Shown here in pieces: positions 53,032-62,761 of a stretch of 64,000 nt of DNA (the stretch's first letter is position 1; the number at the start of each line of letters is the position of its first letter). The DNA is from Syntrophomonas sp. (GTDB lineage Bacteria; Bacillota; Syntrophomonadia; Syntrophomonadales; Syntrophomonadaceae). Made by a program: the position numbers and the translations under genes. The notes under the pieces are model-generated. The model was given only the letters and a program-made list of their open reading frames with translations. It searched no databases and was not told the DNA's origin. The stretch lies in the NCBI GenBank assembly GCA_016841245.1, contig JAENZN010000007.1, positions 95,587-159,586 on the forward strand, in the 5' to 3' direction.

Positions 53032-54807
53032 TTATGCAAGTTTATTATCTGCTGATGATGTTTGCTTTTCCATTCTCACTATATTTATGAGATTGTCTTT
53101 ATTTAAATCGTCTACCAGGTAGACAACTCCTTCTGCTTTATGGGAGAGTTTTTCCAGGTAAAAACGATGTGCTTCAACTCCAATACATACAAAGCGAATT
53201 TTTTCCTTGGCTATAAGGGCTGCAGCATCCAGTGCATCAGTTTTGGCATCCAGGGTCCAGAGAGGAATATTGGGAATACCATCAGTGATTAAAACCAGCA
53301 TGGGGTTACGGACTTTACTATTCTTAATAAGATTAACCGCATTAACAATCCCATCTGCCATAGGCGTAAGTCCGGCTGGATTTATGGTAGATAAACCCTG
53401 TTTTAATACCATCTGCTTACGAGTAAAAGGCACTACTATGTTGCTTCCTCTTTCCTGAAAAGTAACCACGGCTACTTTTTCTTTACCGGTTAATAATAGA
53501 TGTTCTGCTAGGAAACAAGCTGCCTGCCTTTTGTCTCCGGCCATACTTCCACTGGCATCAATCAACAGGCAAATATCTACCGGTACATAATTCTTTTTCT
53601 CGTAATAATGAAGATCCTGCTTTTTTATGGTTAAATGATCGTCACCTCTCAGGAAACTATTCTTCAAAGCCTGTATAACCGTCTCTGGAACTGCCAAGTC
53701 ACCTGACCAGTTTTGATCTGGATTATTCACTGTCTTATTGCGGTTAGTGTACTCAACTTTAGATGTTTTACGGTCTATCTGACCGAGTTTCTTAAATCGT
53801 CCCCCCCCACCTGAAGGCAGTCTCCTGGTATTACGACGAATCTCCGTTTCCAGTTCGCACTTGTGGTTGATCACGAATTCTTTAAGCTTAATACCTTTAC
53901 CAGTCATAATTTTCCCAAAGGGTGTATCCTTTAGTATTCCCAACTCTTCAAGCTGTTGAACATCGTGCTCAATATCTCCCCATTTTTTCTTCTGTTGTTG
54001 TATCCCTTTACGTTTAAACACATTGGTGGAATAGTTTTCCATAAACTCCTGAATTTCCTCTACCCCACCAAGTTTTTCTGCTAGTTTAATAATCAATTGA
54101 TTGACATTTTCTTTTTCCGGCAGGTGCCGGGCCTGCTGCCCCTTAAAATGCTTCCAGGGCAGTTTAAGATACCCGGCATAACTATCCTGGGCCTGTTTCT
54201 CATTGCCATGAATAATGTTACGCACTTTAGAAAGCTTGATTCCGTTTGCTAAGATAACCTCTTCCACCACTTCAGCAATAATATAAACCAGATAGTAATC
54301 TTCACGATCAAGTTGGGCCAGGATATGAACATGGTCCCATCCTTCGTCATATTCAGCAAAGGGTTCAACTTCATCCTGCAGCAAATTATAGAGAGTACCT
54401 CTGCCCTGATTGGTAGTAATATATATCCTGCTGGCATAATCGATAACCAGCTTAAATCTTTCATCTTCCGCATACTGGAGTTGGGGATCTTTTTCCAGGA
54501 AATGTTCATCTATAGCGTTATACACAGCTCTGGCAATAACCCTTGGATCAACTTTACCCGGTCGATGGTATACGTCTATATGGACTACTCTGCCTTCTTC
54601 TACAAAATCCAGAAAAACCTTACCGGCATCACGATTAACAAGTATCTTTAATTGCCCTTTTACCCGTTTTTCAGGCATGCGGGCATGAGCCTTACAACTA
54701 GCCACCGTACTTTCACCAAGCCTCACGCCCTGACTCTGACCAAAATATAGGTTAAGATAATTGCCAACTGAAGCAGCCTTATCTACGTTAGTCCGTTCAC
54801 CCAGCAT
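53032..54807 (-). CDS. VWA domain protein, partner of a MoxR/ChlI-type ATPase
   Basis: The protein has 591 residues. The C-terminal 200 are a von Willebrand A domain with the MIDAS motif DASGSM (in DICLLIDASGSMAGDKRQAACFLAEHLLLTGK), the conserved Thr in AGLTPMADGI and Asp in LVLITDGIPNIP. The N-terminal part carries long helical and charged segments with no domain I know. VWA proteins paired with AAA+ proteins act as metal-chelatase- or MoxR-type machines that insert metals or remodel partners. The AAA+ gene lies 14 bases upstream, so the two form one system. The client protein is not in view. No cobalamin or chlorophyll genes are adjacent. Confidence 0.85.
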   Translation of the reverse strand: MLGERTNVDKAASVGNYLNLYFGQSQGVRLGESTVASCKAHARMPEKRVKGQLKILVNRDAGKVFLDFVEEGRVVHIDVYHRPGKVDPRVIARAVYNAIDEHFLEKDPQLQYAEDERFKLVIDYASRIYITTNQGRGTLYNLLQDEVEPFAEYDEGWDHVHILAQLDREDYYLVYIIAEVVEEVILANGIKLSKVRNIIHGNEKQAQDSYAGYLKLPWKHFKGQQARHLPEKENVNQLIIKLAEKLGGVEEIQEFMENYSTNVFKRKGIQQQKKKWGDIEHDVQQLEELGILKDTPFGKIMTGKGIKLKEFVINHKCELETEIRRNTRRLPSGGGGRFKKLGQIDRKTSKVEYTNRNKTVNNPDQNWSGDLAVPETVIQALKNSFLRGDDHLTIKKQDLHYYEKKNYVPVDICLLIDASGSMAGDKRQAACFLAEHLLLTGKEKVAVVTFQERGSNIVVPFTRKQMVLKQGLSTINPAGLTPMADGIVNAVNLIKNSKVRNPMLVLITDGIPNIPLWTLDAKTDALDAAALIAKEKIRFVCIGVEAHRFYLEKLSHKAEGVVYLVDDLNKDNLINIVRMEKQTSSADNKLA

Positions 54808-54821
54808 TTAGTCCACCACCT

Positions 54822-56042
54822 TTATCCATGAGTTGGAGTTAAATCCTTTTCAGTATTAACCAACTCGCTCCGGCTCATATCTTTTAACGCACGTGCGTTA
54901 TGCTGAAAATATTCGTCCTCTTCTTCTTCTCGCTTGTTCTTTTTGTTCTTAAAGCTCAGTATACCTTCCCTCGATCCTCTGCTCTCCACATCATTGATCA
55001 GTTTAACCAGTGTATCACCATCTACACGATGCTTGAGTGCCAGAGGCAGTATCCTGGTTACATCAGCAATCATTACTTTATCCCGGTTTTTAATCAAGCT
55101 GTGCAATATCGCTCCCTGCTGCATAGCTTCTATGGCTCTTATACTCTCCAGATTATGTTTGATGTAAAGCCGGGCGATAAAGTTCCTGAGAAAATCCGGT
55201 AAATCAGTCCCGCTGTACTGTTCGGACCATTTCACTATATCCTCGCGGTATTTATCATTTTTAGTTTCGTCATAGACATTGCTGCCCCTTTTGTTAGCAT
55301 TGCGTATCTTGTGCTGATGGGAATTCTCTTCTAACATATGAGATAGAACATCTACCGAATCAGGTCTTCCCATGTAACACACCAGATCAAAACGGTCTGA
55401 TAACTGTCTTCTTATTTCCTCTAGGGGCCCGGGATCCTCGTCAGGGTTAGAAGCCGCCCAAACGGAAACACTAACTGAAATATCTACGGTAGGCAGCCCA
55501 GCCTCTTCTATCTGCAGGTGTCCTGGCTTATTACCCATAACATCTAAAAGTATATCTGTTATTTCCGGAGAAGTATCTGCCAATCGGTTTATTTCGTCAA
55601 TGAATATTATTCCCCGATGTGCCTGAGGTATTAACCCCGGAAGCAGCTGAGCTGCAGGATTTGTTGCATCAGTCAGCCGTGCCAGGTCAATACTGCCTGC
55701 TACCGTGCCCACCTTGGCTGAATGAGATATTTCTAAAAACGGCATGGGGATATCTTCCGTTCCCAGAGCATGAATCTGTTCTGGAGTCATATCCCGATGC
55801 TTGGGACAATGCGGGTTTTCCGGATCACAGTTATAAATACAGCCCTTAATTCGTGTGATATTGGGTAAAATACCCCGGCAACTCCTCATTATGGTGGTCT
55901 TCCCCGTTCCTCTTAATCCTTCTGCATGGACATGTAACGGCTCACCAGCATAAGTCGATACCATTGACATTGTAACCAGCTCAAACAAGGGCTCATTCCC
56001 TTCATAACGCTCAAGCATATAGAACGGTATCATTAGCATCAC
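54822..56042 (-). CDS. AAA+ ATPase of the magnesium-chelatase I / MoxR type
   Basis: The protein has 406 residues. Walker A is AEGLRGTGKTTIMRS, Walker B IIFIDEINRLAD, sensor and arginine regions SVSVWAASNPDEDPGPLEEIRRQLSDRFDLVCYMGRP. A Cys-containing insert (CIYNCDPENPHCPKH) between the Walker motifs resembles that of ChlI/BchI. The N-terminal start MMLMIPFYMLERYEGNEPLFELVT is not a signal peptide. The tail is charged (NKKNKREEEEDEYF). It would form a ring that works with the VWA protein encoded after it. Function in this organism unknown; magnesium chelatase proper is unlikely because no chlorophyll pathway is expected. Confidence 0.85.
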   Translation of the reverse strand: MMLMIPFYMLERYEGNEPLFELVTMSMVSTYAGEPLHVHAEGLRGTGKTTIMRSCRGILPNITRIKGCIYNCDPENPHCPKHRDMTPEQIHALGTEDIPMPFLEISHSAKVGTVAGSIDLARLTDATNPAAQLLPGLIPQAHRGIIFIDEINRLADTSPEITDILLDVMGNKPGHLQIEEAGLPTVDISVSVSVWAASNPDEDPGPLEEIRRQLSDRFDLVCYMGRPDSVDVLSHMLEENSHQHKIRNANKRGSNVYDETKNDKYREDIVKWSEQYSGTDLPDFLRNFIARLYIKHNLESIRAIEAMQQGAILHSLIKNRDKVMIADVTRILPLALKHRVDGDTLVKLINDVESRGSREGILSFKNKKNKREEEEDEYFQHNARALKDMSRSELVNTEKDLTPTHG

Positions 56043-56511
56043 TCCGATCTTTTCTTAGCCGCACAACATTCTAAAAACAGAGCTCCCAAACTATGATACA
56101 TTGCACCCATCTATATCATTTTTATATATTACTTTTCCTTTATAATAATAGTCGGCGAAAATTATCCGTTCAATACCCCGACTGCAATGTAGTAGTTTTT
56201 CCTCCTTTCAGCTAAAATTTCAACGTTCCCCCTAGTGTACTTTAACTATAATTCATTTTGTGATTTTTTTCTCTATTTTAGCAGCACTTCGTTTTATATA
56301 CCGGATACTTTGTTGCAAAAATAACAATCTACAGCCGTTTTGTGGGTTGCAGTAAATTAGAATAAAAAATCAGAACCGAGCACCTGCCAAACCTATCCCT
56401 CCTGCGTATGCAAGTGTATTCTCAAGCACCCTGTCTAATACTCAACTTTTTTCAATAACCTGTATTCTGTATAATTTTCGGTATATTCAGCATATTTTAT
56501 TGGGTAATACG
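56043..56511. other. intergenic region upstream of the AAA+ gene
   Basis: About 470 bases, AT-rich, carrying the promoter region of the AAA+/VWA pair and the end of the LytTR gene transcript. No frame has support and I see no convincing terminator or RNA structure. Confidence 0.45.
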
Positions 56512-57300
56512 TCATATACCCATCTTTTCTCTCAATAATCGAAGTTTGGACCGGCTTAGAGTGATTTCTCGTTCACAGACATCTAATCTTAATATGTAGG
56601 ACCCTTCGCCAATGTTCCTTATTTCCCGGACATAATTCAAGTTAACCAGATAAGCTTGATGGGCTCTAAAGAAACAGGCATCATCAAGACGTTTTTCCAG
56701 TTGGTTAAGCGTGTAATTGGTAAGGTACCCTCCTTTTCGGGCACATATGTAGACTTTTTTACCCTGACTTTCGCAAACAATAATATCTTCATGTTTAATA
56801 AGGGTAATTTTACCTTTTTCTCTTATGGGTAATCTCTTATACAGCAGCACTTCATTTTCAGTATATTTTTCCATTATATAATCAATACGGCTTTTCAATC
56901 TTTGCCGTAGCAGGTCTTCTATATAATCCTGGTGGGCTATCCTCTCTTTCACCTTGTGCAGGGTTTTTTCTATACGGCTCTGTTCAATAGGTTTCACAAT
57001 GTAATCGACTGCCCCCAGCTCAAAAGCGTTAACTGCCATACCCGTTTGGGCCGTTACAAAAGCTATCAAAGGTGGGGCTTTCATTTCCACCAGTTTAGCC
57101 GCAGTTTCCAGTCCATCCATTTCCGGCATAGTAATATCTAAAAAAACAATATCAACTTTTTTCTCCTGACACAACATCAGGGCTTCCAATCCGTGAACTG
57201 CCTCTCCCACAATCTTCACGTCTTTAAATTGTTCCAGCAGATACCTTAATACGATTCTTTCTTTATCATCATCATCTACTATTAATGCTCTAACCGGCAT
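56512..57300 (-). CDS. LytTR-family response regulator
   Basis: The product has 262 residues: receiver domain (1-125) with the acidic pocket at VDDDD, the phosphorylated Asp in IVFLDITMPEMDGL and Lys in VDYIVKPIEQSRI; a helical linker; and a LytTR DNA-binding domain (about 150-260: EKGKITLIKHEDIIVCESQGKKVYIC, FFRAHQAYLVNLNYVREI, LSRSKLRLLREKMGI). Regulators of this type answer to LytS-like kinases and control cell-wall or bacteriocin genes. No kinase is adjacent, so the partner is elsewhere. Confidence 0.94.
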   Translation of the reverse strand: MPVRALIVDDDDKERIVLRYLLEQFKDVKIVGEAVHGLEALMLCQEKKVDIVFLDITMPEMDGLETAAKLVEMKAPPLIAFVTAQTGMAVNAFELGAVDYIVKPIEQSRIEKTLHKVKERIAHQDYIEDLLRQRLKSRIDYIMEKYTENEVLLYKRLPIREKGKITLIKHEDIIVCESQGKKVYICARKGGYLTNYTLNQLEKRLDDACFFRAHQAYLVNLNYVREIRNIGEGSYILRLDVCEREITLSRSKLRLLREKMGI

Positions 57301-57444
57301 ATTCTTCTCCCCTCACCAATACCTAGTTTAAAATATACCTTCTCCTCAGTTAGAATACAACTACCAATTTTTGATGTTTTCTTGCTGTTTATCTTTCATA
57401 AACCAGGCATATTTGTTAATCTTATTGTTAAAGGAGGTCAGCTT

Positions 57445-58320
57445 ATGCGATATGAAGGTACTATATACCGTCCCCCCAGTGAAGCAGGCAGTCTATTGAT
57501 TCAGGCCACAATAGGATGCCCTCATAATAAATGCACGTTTTGCAACTTATATAAAGATGTTAAATTCAGGATCAGGACTGTAGAAGAAATAAAGGAAGAT
57601 CTTATGGCAGCTCGTAATTATTATGGGGAGTTTATAGAATCGCTTTTCTTTCCCGATGGAAATACCATAATTATGAGAACCAACCAATTGGTAGAAATAT
57701 TTGAGTATGCAGGGGAGTTATTTCCCCATCTCAGCCGTATAACTGTCTATGGTTCCTCCAGGTTTATAAACAAGAAGAGTCAGGCCGATCTAAATCGGCT
57801 TTATCAGGCCGGTTTACGTCGGGTTCACACTGGCATGGAAAGCGGAGACGATATCACTCTGGCCCGGGTATGCAAGGGAACTACTTCCCAGGAAATAATT
57901 GCGGCGGGTAATAAGCTTAAAGAGGCAGGTATCCAGGTCAGCGAATATTACCTTACTGGTATTGGAGGATTAGCAAGAACCAGGGAACATGCTATCAATA
58001 GTGCTAAAACCCTGAATCAATTCAGTCCGAATTTTATTCGTATAAGAACGCTGATTCCACAACCGGGTACCCCATTATATGAGGACTATAAAAATGGCAC
58101 CTTCCAGCTTTTAACTGCTCATCAGGCGTTGCGGGAAGTCCGGCTGTTAATAGAATACTTGGAATGTGAGAATAGCATACTGTTAAGTGATCACATGGCC
58201 AACTACGCCAATGTTAACGGTCTCCTCCCCCGGGATAAAGCAGTAATGCTTAAGGAATTAGATGAACTGCTGACTTATTCAGTAGATTGCTTCCGCCCAC
58301 CCCATATTTCCAGACTGTAA
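57445..58320 (+). CDS. radical SAM protein
   Basis: The product has 291 residues from ATG 57445, 7 bases after AAAGGAGG; the open frame runs 21 codons further upstream without a site. The iron-sulfur motif CxxxCxxC is in ATIGCPHNKCTFCNLYK. The SAM-binding barrel continues with FPDGNTIIMRTNQL and GLRRVHTGMESGDDITLARVCKG, and the pattern resembles the Elp3/HemN/MiaB-like core without a TRAM or B12 domain. The reaction is unknown. It is monocistronic, divergent from the LytTR gene and bounded by a terminator shared with degV. Confidence 0.88.
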   Translation: MRYEGTIYRPPSEAGSLLIQATIGCPHNKCTFCNLYKDVKFRIRTVEEIKEDLMAARNYYGEFIESLFFPDGNTIIMRTNQLVEIFEYAGELFPHLSRITVYGSSRFINKKSQADLNRLYQAGLRRVHTGMESGDDITLARVCKGTTSQEIIAAGNKLKEAGIQVSEYYLTGIGGLARTREHAINSAKTLNQFSPNFIRIRTLIPQPGTPLYEDYKNGTFQLLTAHQALREVRLLIEYLECENSILLSDHMANYANVNGLLPRDKAVMLKELDELLTYSVDCFRPPHISRL

Positions 58321-58326
58321 AAAATG

Positions 58327-58364
58327 AAAAAATCTCGAAAACGAACTCGTTTTCGAGATTTTTT
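58327..58364. terminator. bidirectional terminator between radical SAM and degV genes
   Basis: An 18-base arm AAAAAATCTCGAAAACGA (58327-58344) is perfectly complementary to 58347-58364. T-runs lie on both strands, and the two genes converge here. Confidence 0.95.
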
Positions 58365-58369
58365 ATTCA

Positions 58370-59212
58370 CTAAAAATTTATCATTATTGCCCCGGCACCA
58401 GCATAAGTACCAATAGTTGCTCCCATATCAGCAACTAACACTTTTGCCGGATTATACCTTTCATTTATCTTTTCGGCCAGGGCTCTAGCCTCCTTAATAC
58501 ACTCAACATGGCTTATCCCCACTATACTTTTTGACAGAGTATCTTCACTTAATTCCCCTATCATATCAAGAAGACGCTGCAGTGCTTTTTTGTTTCCTCG
58601 TACTTTTTCTATAACATATGGGACTCCATTTTCATCCCCTCTTAAAATCGGTTTAATGTTTAAAAGGGTTCCAACCGCACCTTCAACCCGGGATAATCTA
58701 CCGCCCTTTACAACATTGTCCAGAGTATCTAGAATAAAGATTACTTCTCTTTGTGACCTGGCCTTTATAAGTTCACTTACAATAAGTTCCATCGACATCC
58801 CTGCGGCTGCCATTTGTGCAGCATTAATGGCCATTATACCAGTACCCAGTGAAGCAGTTAAAGAATCCACAACCTTTATTTTTTGGTTTTTCAGCATGCT
58901 GCATGCCAGTTGAGCAGTATGGTAGGTGCTGCTTAAACCTGATGAAAGACTAATAAATAATACCTCGCCGCATTCTTTTAATCCTCTCTCAAAATAGTCT
59001 AAAAAAGTTGCGGGATCTGGTGCGGCTGTTTTGGGAAGCTTTTTACTGTCTGCCATTCGCTTTACAAAGAAGGATGGATTAATTTCATAACGATCCAGGA
59101 AGGTTTCTCCATTTTCGAAAGTAACTTTTAATGGTATCATCTCTATACCATTTTTCTCCAGTTCTTCATCTGGTAAATCGCAGGATGTATCAGTTATTAT
59201 TTTTATTGCCAC
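58370..59212 (-). CDS. DegV family fatty-acid-binding protein
   Basis: The product has 280 residues. DegV hallmarks: IKIITDTSCDLPDEELEKNGIEMIPL at the start, the TAAPDPATFLDYFERGL segment and LFISLSSGLSSTYHTAQLA with the lipid-contacting serine, and later GRLSRVEGAVGTLLNIKPIL. Members bind a fatty acid carboxylate between two domains; in Staphylococcus the FakB proteins of this fold present fatty acids to the kinase FakA. No fakA is adjacent. A lipid-related role would suit a fatty-acid-oxidising organism. Confidence 0.92.
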   Translation of the reverse strand: MAIKIITDTSCDLPDEELEKNGIEMIPLKVTFENGETFLDRYEINPSFFVKRMADSKKLPKTAAPDPATFLDYFERGLKECGEVLFISLSSGLSSTYHTAQLACSMLKNQKIKVVDSLTASLGTGIMAINAAQMAAAGMSMELIVSELIKARSQREVIFILDTLDNVVKGGRLSRVEGAVGTLLNIKPILRGDENGVPYVIEKVRGNKKALQRLLDMIGELSEDTLSKSIVGISHVECIKEARALAEKINERYNPAKVLVADMGATIGTYAGAGAIMINF

Positions 59213-59245
59213 CTTTTTCTCTCCCCGCAGAACGTCAAATATAAG

Positions 59246-59668
59246 TCAATTTACTCCCTGACCGGCAGGAGGTACTATGTATACTTCTTCTCCTCGGAAA
59301 TCAAAGAAATCGCTTAGTTTCCAATATACGCCCCTGCTCAGCCTGGTATCTGCCTCCCAGCGGAAACTAATATAGGGTACATCACCTTTAAAATAAATCT
59401 TCTGCTCTCTTTCCAGGATCATTTCCTGCAAATCATGAAAAACCAATTTTATTGCACCATTATCTTCCTGTACATAACCGCTGGCCAGAAAAGGAACATC
59501 TTCTACGGTTATCGGATTAATGTCCTCACCCAGCTTAATGCAGTAGCTTCCGTCATCACTTCTCTCAATATGTGCCGCTAGTATATTAAGTATATTCCGG
59601 CGAAACATTTCGGCATTCCCAAAATACCATTTACCATTTTTACTGATAATTATTTCTGTTAAGTCCAT
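59246..59668 (-). CDS. DUF1285-like protein
   Basis: The product is 140 residues with no signal peptide and starts at ATG after GGGGGGAG. The segment GKWYFGNAEMFRRNILNILAAHIERSDDGSYCIKLGEDINPITVEDVPFL is close to what I recall of DUF1285: a W-Y-Y start, then VEDVPF. The C-terminal half is less conserved (KIYFKGDVPYISFRWEADTRL). It lies 33 bases upstream of degV on the same strand and could be in its operon. Function unknown. Confidence 0.65.
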   Translation of the reverse strand: MDLTEIIISKNGKWYFGNAEMFRRNILNILAAHIERSDDGSYCIKLGEDINPITVEDVPFLASGYVQEDNGAIKLVFHDLQEMILEREQKIYFKGDVPYISFRWEADTRLSRGVYWKLSDFFDFRGEEVYIVPPAGQGVN

Positions 59669-59905
59669 GCCTGCTCCCCCCTAATTAATCTTCTTAAGAA
59701 CCAAACCCGGGGACGGTTCTCTGGTTTCCAGTCCTTTTCTACCTGGGGAAAGAAACCACTCCTCAGAGTATTCCAAAGCTTCCTGTATCTGTATATTTTA
59801 TTAATAAGCGAACTTAAATGCAAGTTAAGTACTAAAATTGCAAAAGGCCTCTGCCCAATCACAAAAATAGTTCTGCAGCATTCTAACCGCCTGAATTTTA
59901 ACTTA

Positions 59906-62587
59906 CTATACTCCTGATGCGGTTAATTTCTCCAGGGAATTCTTATATATTTCTTCAATTTCGCTGTCACTTATCTCTTTGCTGCCCATCTTAAGCCCTG
60001 CCAGTCCAAACCCGTGCTTCTGGCCTATATGTCTCATATACTCTATAGTTTCCAGCGGCATTTTACTTCCTATGCTGTAGTCCTGATAATCACCTTCCAT
60101 GGCCAGAAGAACCGTCTCCGTAAGACAGGCTACATTCACTCCCTCACGATAACCAAGATTAGGACCGAATGATATTTCATCTGGATATTGCACCAGACCT
60201 CCTTCCAGAATCAGAACATCATTTCTATTTTCATAACACTCGGGAGCCACATCGGCCGGCCGCGCTACATCACAGACCACAGCCCCGGGACGCAAGTTTT
60301 CCGGATAAACCAGAAACTCCGGAGAATTACTGGCAGCAATTATCATGCTGCATTGCGGCAGGGTTTCTGTAATATTGAGACTACCTCTGATGGGTTGAAC
60401 AATACCCAAATATTCGCATATCTCTTCTATTATCTCTGCGCTTATACTCTTCTCATATTTTATCTTATCCCGATATTCCACCGCCTGTTTTGAATCCATG
60501 GCCTCCAGGGAACGGGCGGTTTGATCCAGCCATATACTCAAACCTCCCAACTTGCCCTCATTCCATCTCTTAACGGCCTTTTTGTACATATCCCGAATTA
60601 GAGAAGCCAGTCGGTTTTTGCTGCTGTTTACATGCTCAGGATTGCCCAGAACTACAATATTATATATTTTTTCCGATAATAACAGGGCACATGCGCGTCC
60701 AATAGAACCGGTAGCCCCCACCACTGCACCTCGAGCTGATTCCAGCTCAATATGCATCTTCTGAGCTCCCAAAGCCATAGCTTCCATAGCCATAAGCACG
60801 GTAAAACTATTACCGCTGGTTATTGAGGTACCGCGCCCCTGTACTGCTCTGCCGCCCCGGGTTACCACCGAACTCAGTGCTCCCAACCCAACAATTTTGG
60901 CCCCCAGATCTCTGCCCATATCTACCGCCTGTTTAATAACTTCACTGGTTTCTTCCCGGGGCAGTGCCATAATTTCCCGAGCCCCAAAAGGAACCCCGAT
61001 AAGCCAACCTTGAACCAGGGTACCAGTTTTAGACCTGATGGCAGGCATATGACACACCAGTCCGGCTTCTTTGGTTTGGCTCTGCCATTCCATCAACTGG
61101 TAAATCTCATCTCTGCTGTAAGTTGCGAAGGATGGATTATTCAAAACCACATCTTCTGGAGCCGCATAATGAATGATAAAAGCAAATTTTTCCTCGGCTG
61201 TTTCTCCCGGACTTAACTTGGAAGACTTAATACTTCTGTTGCCAGCACGATAGTCAATTATGTTTTCCGGCTTTCTGTAATCTCCGATCAAATGACGGTA
61301 TAGTTTGGAGTAATCCCGATAATACAGGATTTTAAAAACTATATCCAGAGCGTCTATTACCCGATCGATTTCTTCATAAGTTATGGTTAGAGTAGGCTCA
61401 AGTCTAAGTGTCATGGAGCTGTTCAGATAAGGCGCCAGGCGAATATTATATATATTGAGCAAAAACCCTGTTATTAGTGCAGTGAATCCCTCACAGTCGG
61501 CCAGATAAGTCATATCAAAAGAACCACAGTCGGTCAGTTCATTGATTTCAACTCCTACCATTAACCCGCTGCCCCGGATTTCCTTAACCACACCGGGATA
61601 TTGGGCGTCTATTTCCTGCAGTTTTTTTAACAGGTATCTACCTTTTTCTTCTACTTCTTTAATTAATTCCCGATTATTTTGCTCCAACCTCTCCAATACC
61701 GCAATTCCCACGGCACAGCTAACCTGATTGTTGGCAAATGTAGAGCTGTGCAGCATACCAAAATCATCATTCCAGACCCGAGGTGAACTTATACAAACGC
61801 CCATAGGCAGGATCCCTCCTCCCAGGGCTTTGGCCAGCAGCATAATATCCGGTTCAATTCCCTCATGTTCACATGCAAACAATCGCCCGGTTCTGCCAAG
61901 TCCGGTTTGTATCTCATCCACGATGAATACTACACCGTATTCTTTACATAGTTCCTGAGCGCCTTTTAGATAACCGGGTTGGGCGGTCACAATGCCTCCC
62001 TCACCCTGTACTGGTTCGACGATAAATGCAGCAGTATTATCAGCCTGTTCCTGAAGTACCCGTTCCAGTGCCTGCAGGTCATTATAGGGTATTCTCGCAA
62101 ACCCCGGAGCTGGTGCCCTGAACGGCGCCTGGTAAGAATCTTTCCCGGTAGCAGATAAAGCACCCAGGGTTTTTCCGTGAAAACTGTTTAACGTGGATAT
62201 GATTATTTCCTTGCCCGTAGCAGAGCGCGCCAGTTTGATAGCTGCTTCAACCGCTTCGGTTCCACTCTGGCAAAAAGTACAATAGCACAAATCTCCAGGT
62301 GTACATTCTGCCAGTACATTAGCCAGTTTTAATGCCTCTCCGGGTATAGATGGCTGCACCAGACTGGGAAGACTTCTTTTTCTGACTTCTTCCAATCGAT
62401 CCCAGATAAAATCAGGATTATATCCAAAAGGCACCGCACCATATTGAGCAATAAAATCAAGGTACTCTACGCCTTCTTCATCAACCAGGTGACTTCCCTG
62501 ACCATAAGTGTAATTCTTATCCAGCCTGAAAGTTTCCAAAACGTCCTTTAATGTGGGGTTCAGCAAATCCCTCTGCAAAGCGGACAA
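59906..62587 (-). CDS. fused class III aminotransferase and acyl-ACP-reductase-like protein
   Basis: The protein has 893 residues from TTG 62587, after AAGGAGG. Residues 1 to about 430 are a PLP-dependent class III aminotransferase: QSGTEAVEAAIKLAR, IVEPVQGEGG, FIVDEIQTGLGRTG, and the PLP lysine in LLAKALGGGILPMG. Residues about 465-893 match cyanobacterial acyl-ACP reductase: GVPFGAREIMALP, GLGALSSVVT, SGNSFTVLMAMEA, the NADPH-binding VVGATGSIGRACALLL, LEGGLVQYP, and VNVACLTETVLLAMEG with Cys821 where the reductase's acylated cysteine lies. The reductase half should turn a fatty acyl thioester into aldehyde; the aminotransferase half could then make a fatty amine or act on another amine. The linked reaction is inferred. 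Both halves are full length, and no such fusion is known to me. Confidence 0.85.
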   Translation of the reverse strand: MSALQRDLLNPTLKDVLETFRLDKNYTYGQGSHLVDEEGVEYLDFIAQYGAVPFGYNPDFIWDRLEEVRKRSLPSLVQPSIPGEALKLANVLAECTPGDLCYCTFCQSGTEAVEAAIKLARSATGKEIIISTLNSFHGKTLGALSATGKDSYQAPFRAPAPGFARIPYNDLQALERVLQEQADNTAAFIVEPVQGEGGIVTAQPGYLKGAQELCKEYGVVFIVDEIQTGLGRTGRLFACEHEGIEPDIMLLAKALGGGILPMGVCISSPRVWNDDFGMLHSSTFANNQVSCAVGIAVLERLEQNNRELIKEVEEKGRYLLKKLQEIDAQYPGVVKEIRGSGLMVGVEINELTDCGSFDMTYLADCEGFTALITGFLLNIYNIRLAPYLNSSMTLRLEPTLTITYEEIDRVIDALDIVFKILYYRDYSKLYRHLIGDYRKPENIIDYRAGNRSIKSSKLSPGETAEEKFAFIIHYAAPEDVVLNNPSFATYSRDEIYQLMEWQSQTKEAGLVCHMPAIRSKTGTLVQGWLIGVPFGAREIMALPREETSEVIKQAVDMGRDLGAKIVGLGALSSVVTRGGRAVQGRGTSITSGNSFTVLMAMEAMALGAQKMHIELESARGAVVGATGSIGRACALLLSEKIYNIVVLGNPEHVNSSKNRLASLIRDMYKKAVKRWNEGKLGGLSIWLDQTARSLEAMDSKQAVEYRDKIKYEKSISAEIIEEICEYLGIVQPIRGSLNITETLPQCSMIIAASNSPEFLVYPENLRPGAVVCDVARPADVAPECYENRNDVLILEGGLVQYPDEISFGPNLGYREGVNVACLTETVLLAMEGDYQDYSIGSKMPLETIEYMRHIGQKHGFGLAGLKMGSKEISDSEIEEIYKNSLEKLTASGV

Positions 62588-62639
62588 AGATATTCCTCCT
62601 TTTTGTGCACATCACTGTGCAATATACGCAACTATATAC

Positions 62640-62667
62640 ATTTTATAGATAATATCTGCCCTGTCAA
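62640..62667 (-). promoter_or_regulatory. possible promoter of the aminotransferase/reductase gene
   Basis: On the minus strand TTGACA (62667-62662) and TAAAAT (62645-62640) are 16 bases apart, about 53 bases before the TTG start. The spacing is one short of optimal. Confidence 0.45.
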
Positions 62668-62761
62668 ATTTTATTGAACTTTTTTCCACCGATATTACAT
62701 AATTATCTTATTTTAGGGCAATAGTATTATTAAATAATGTAAACATGAGGAGGTATGGTCA

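Noticed and set aside
59659..59862. 67-codon minus-strand frame before the DUF1285-like gene
   Set aside because: It has no clear ribosome binding site and crosses a GGGGACGGTTC repeat remnant; its overlap with the next start is probably chance.
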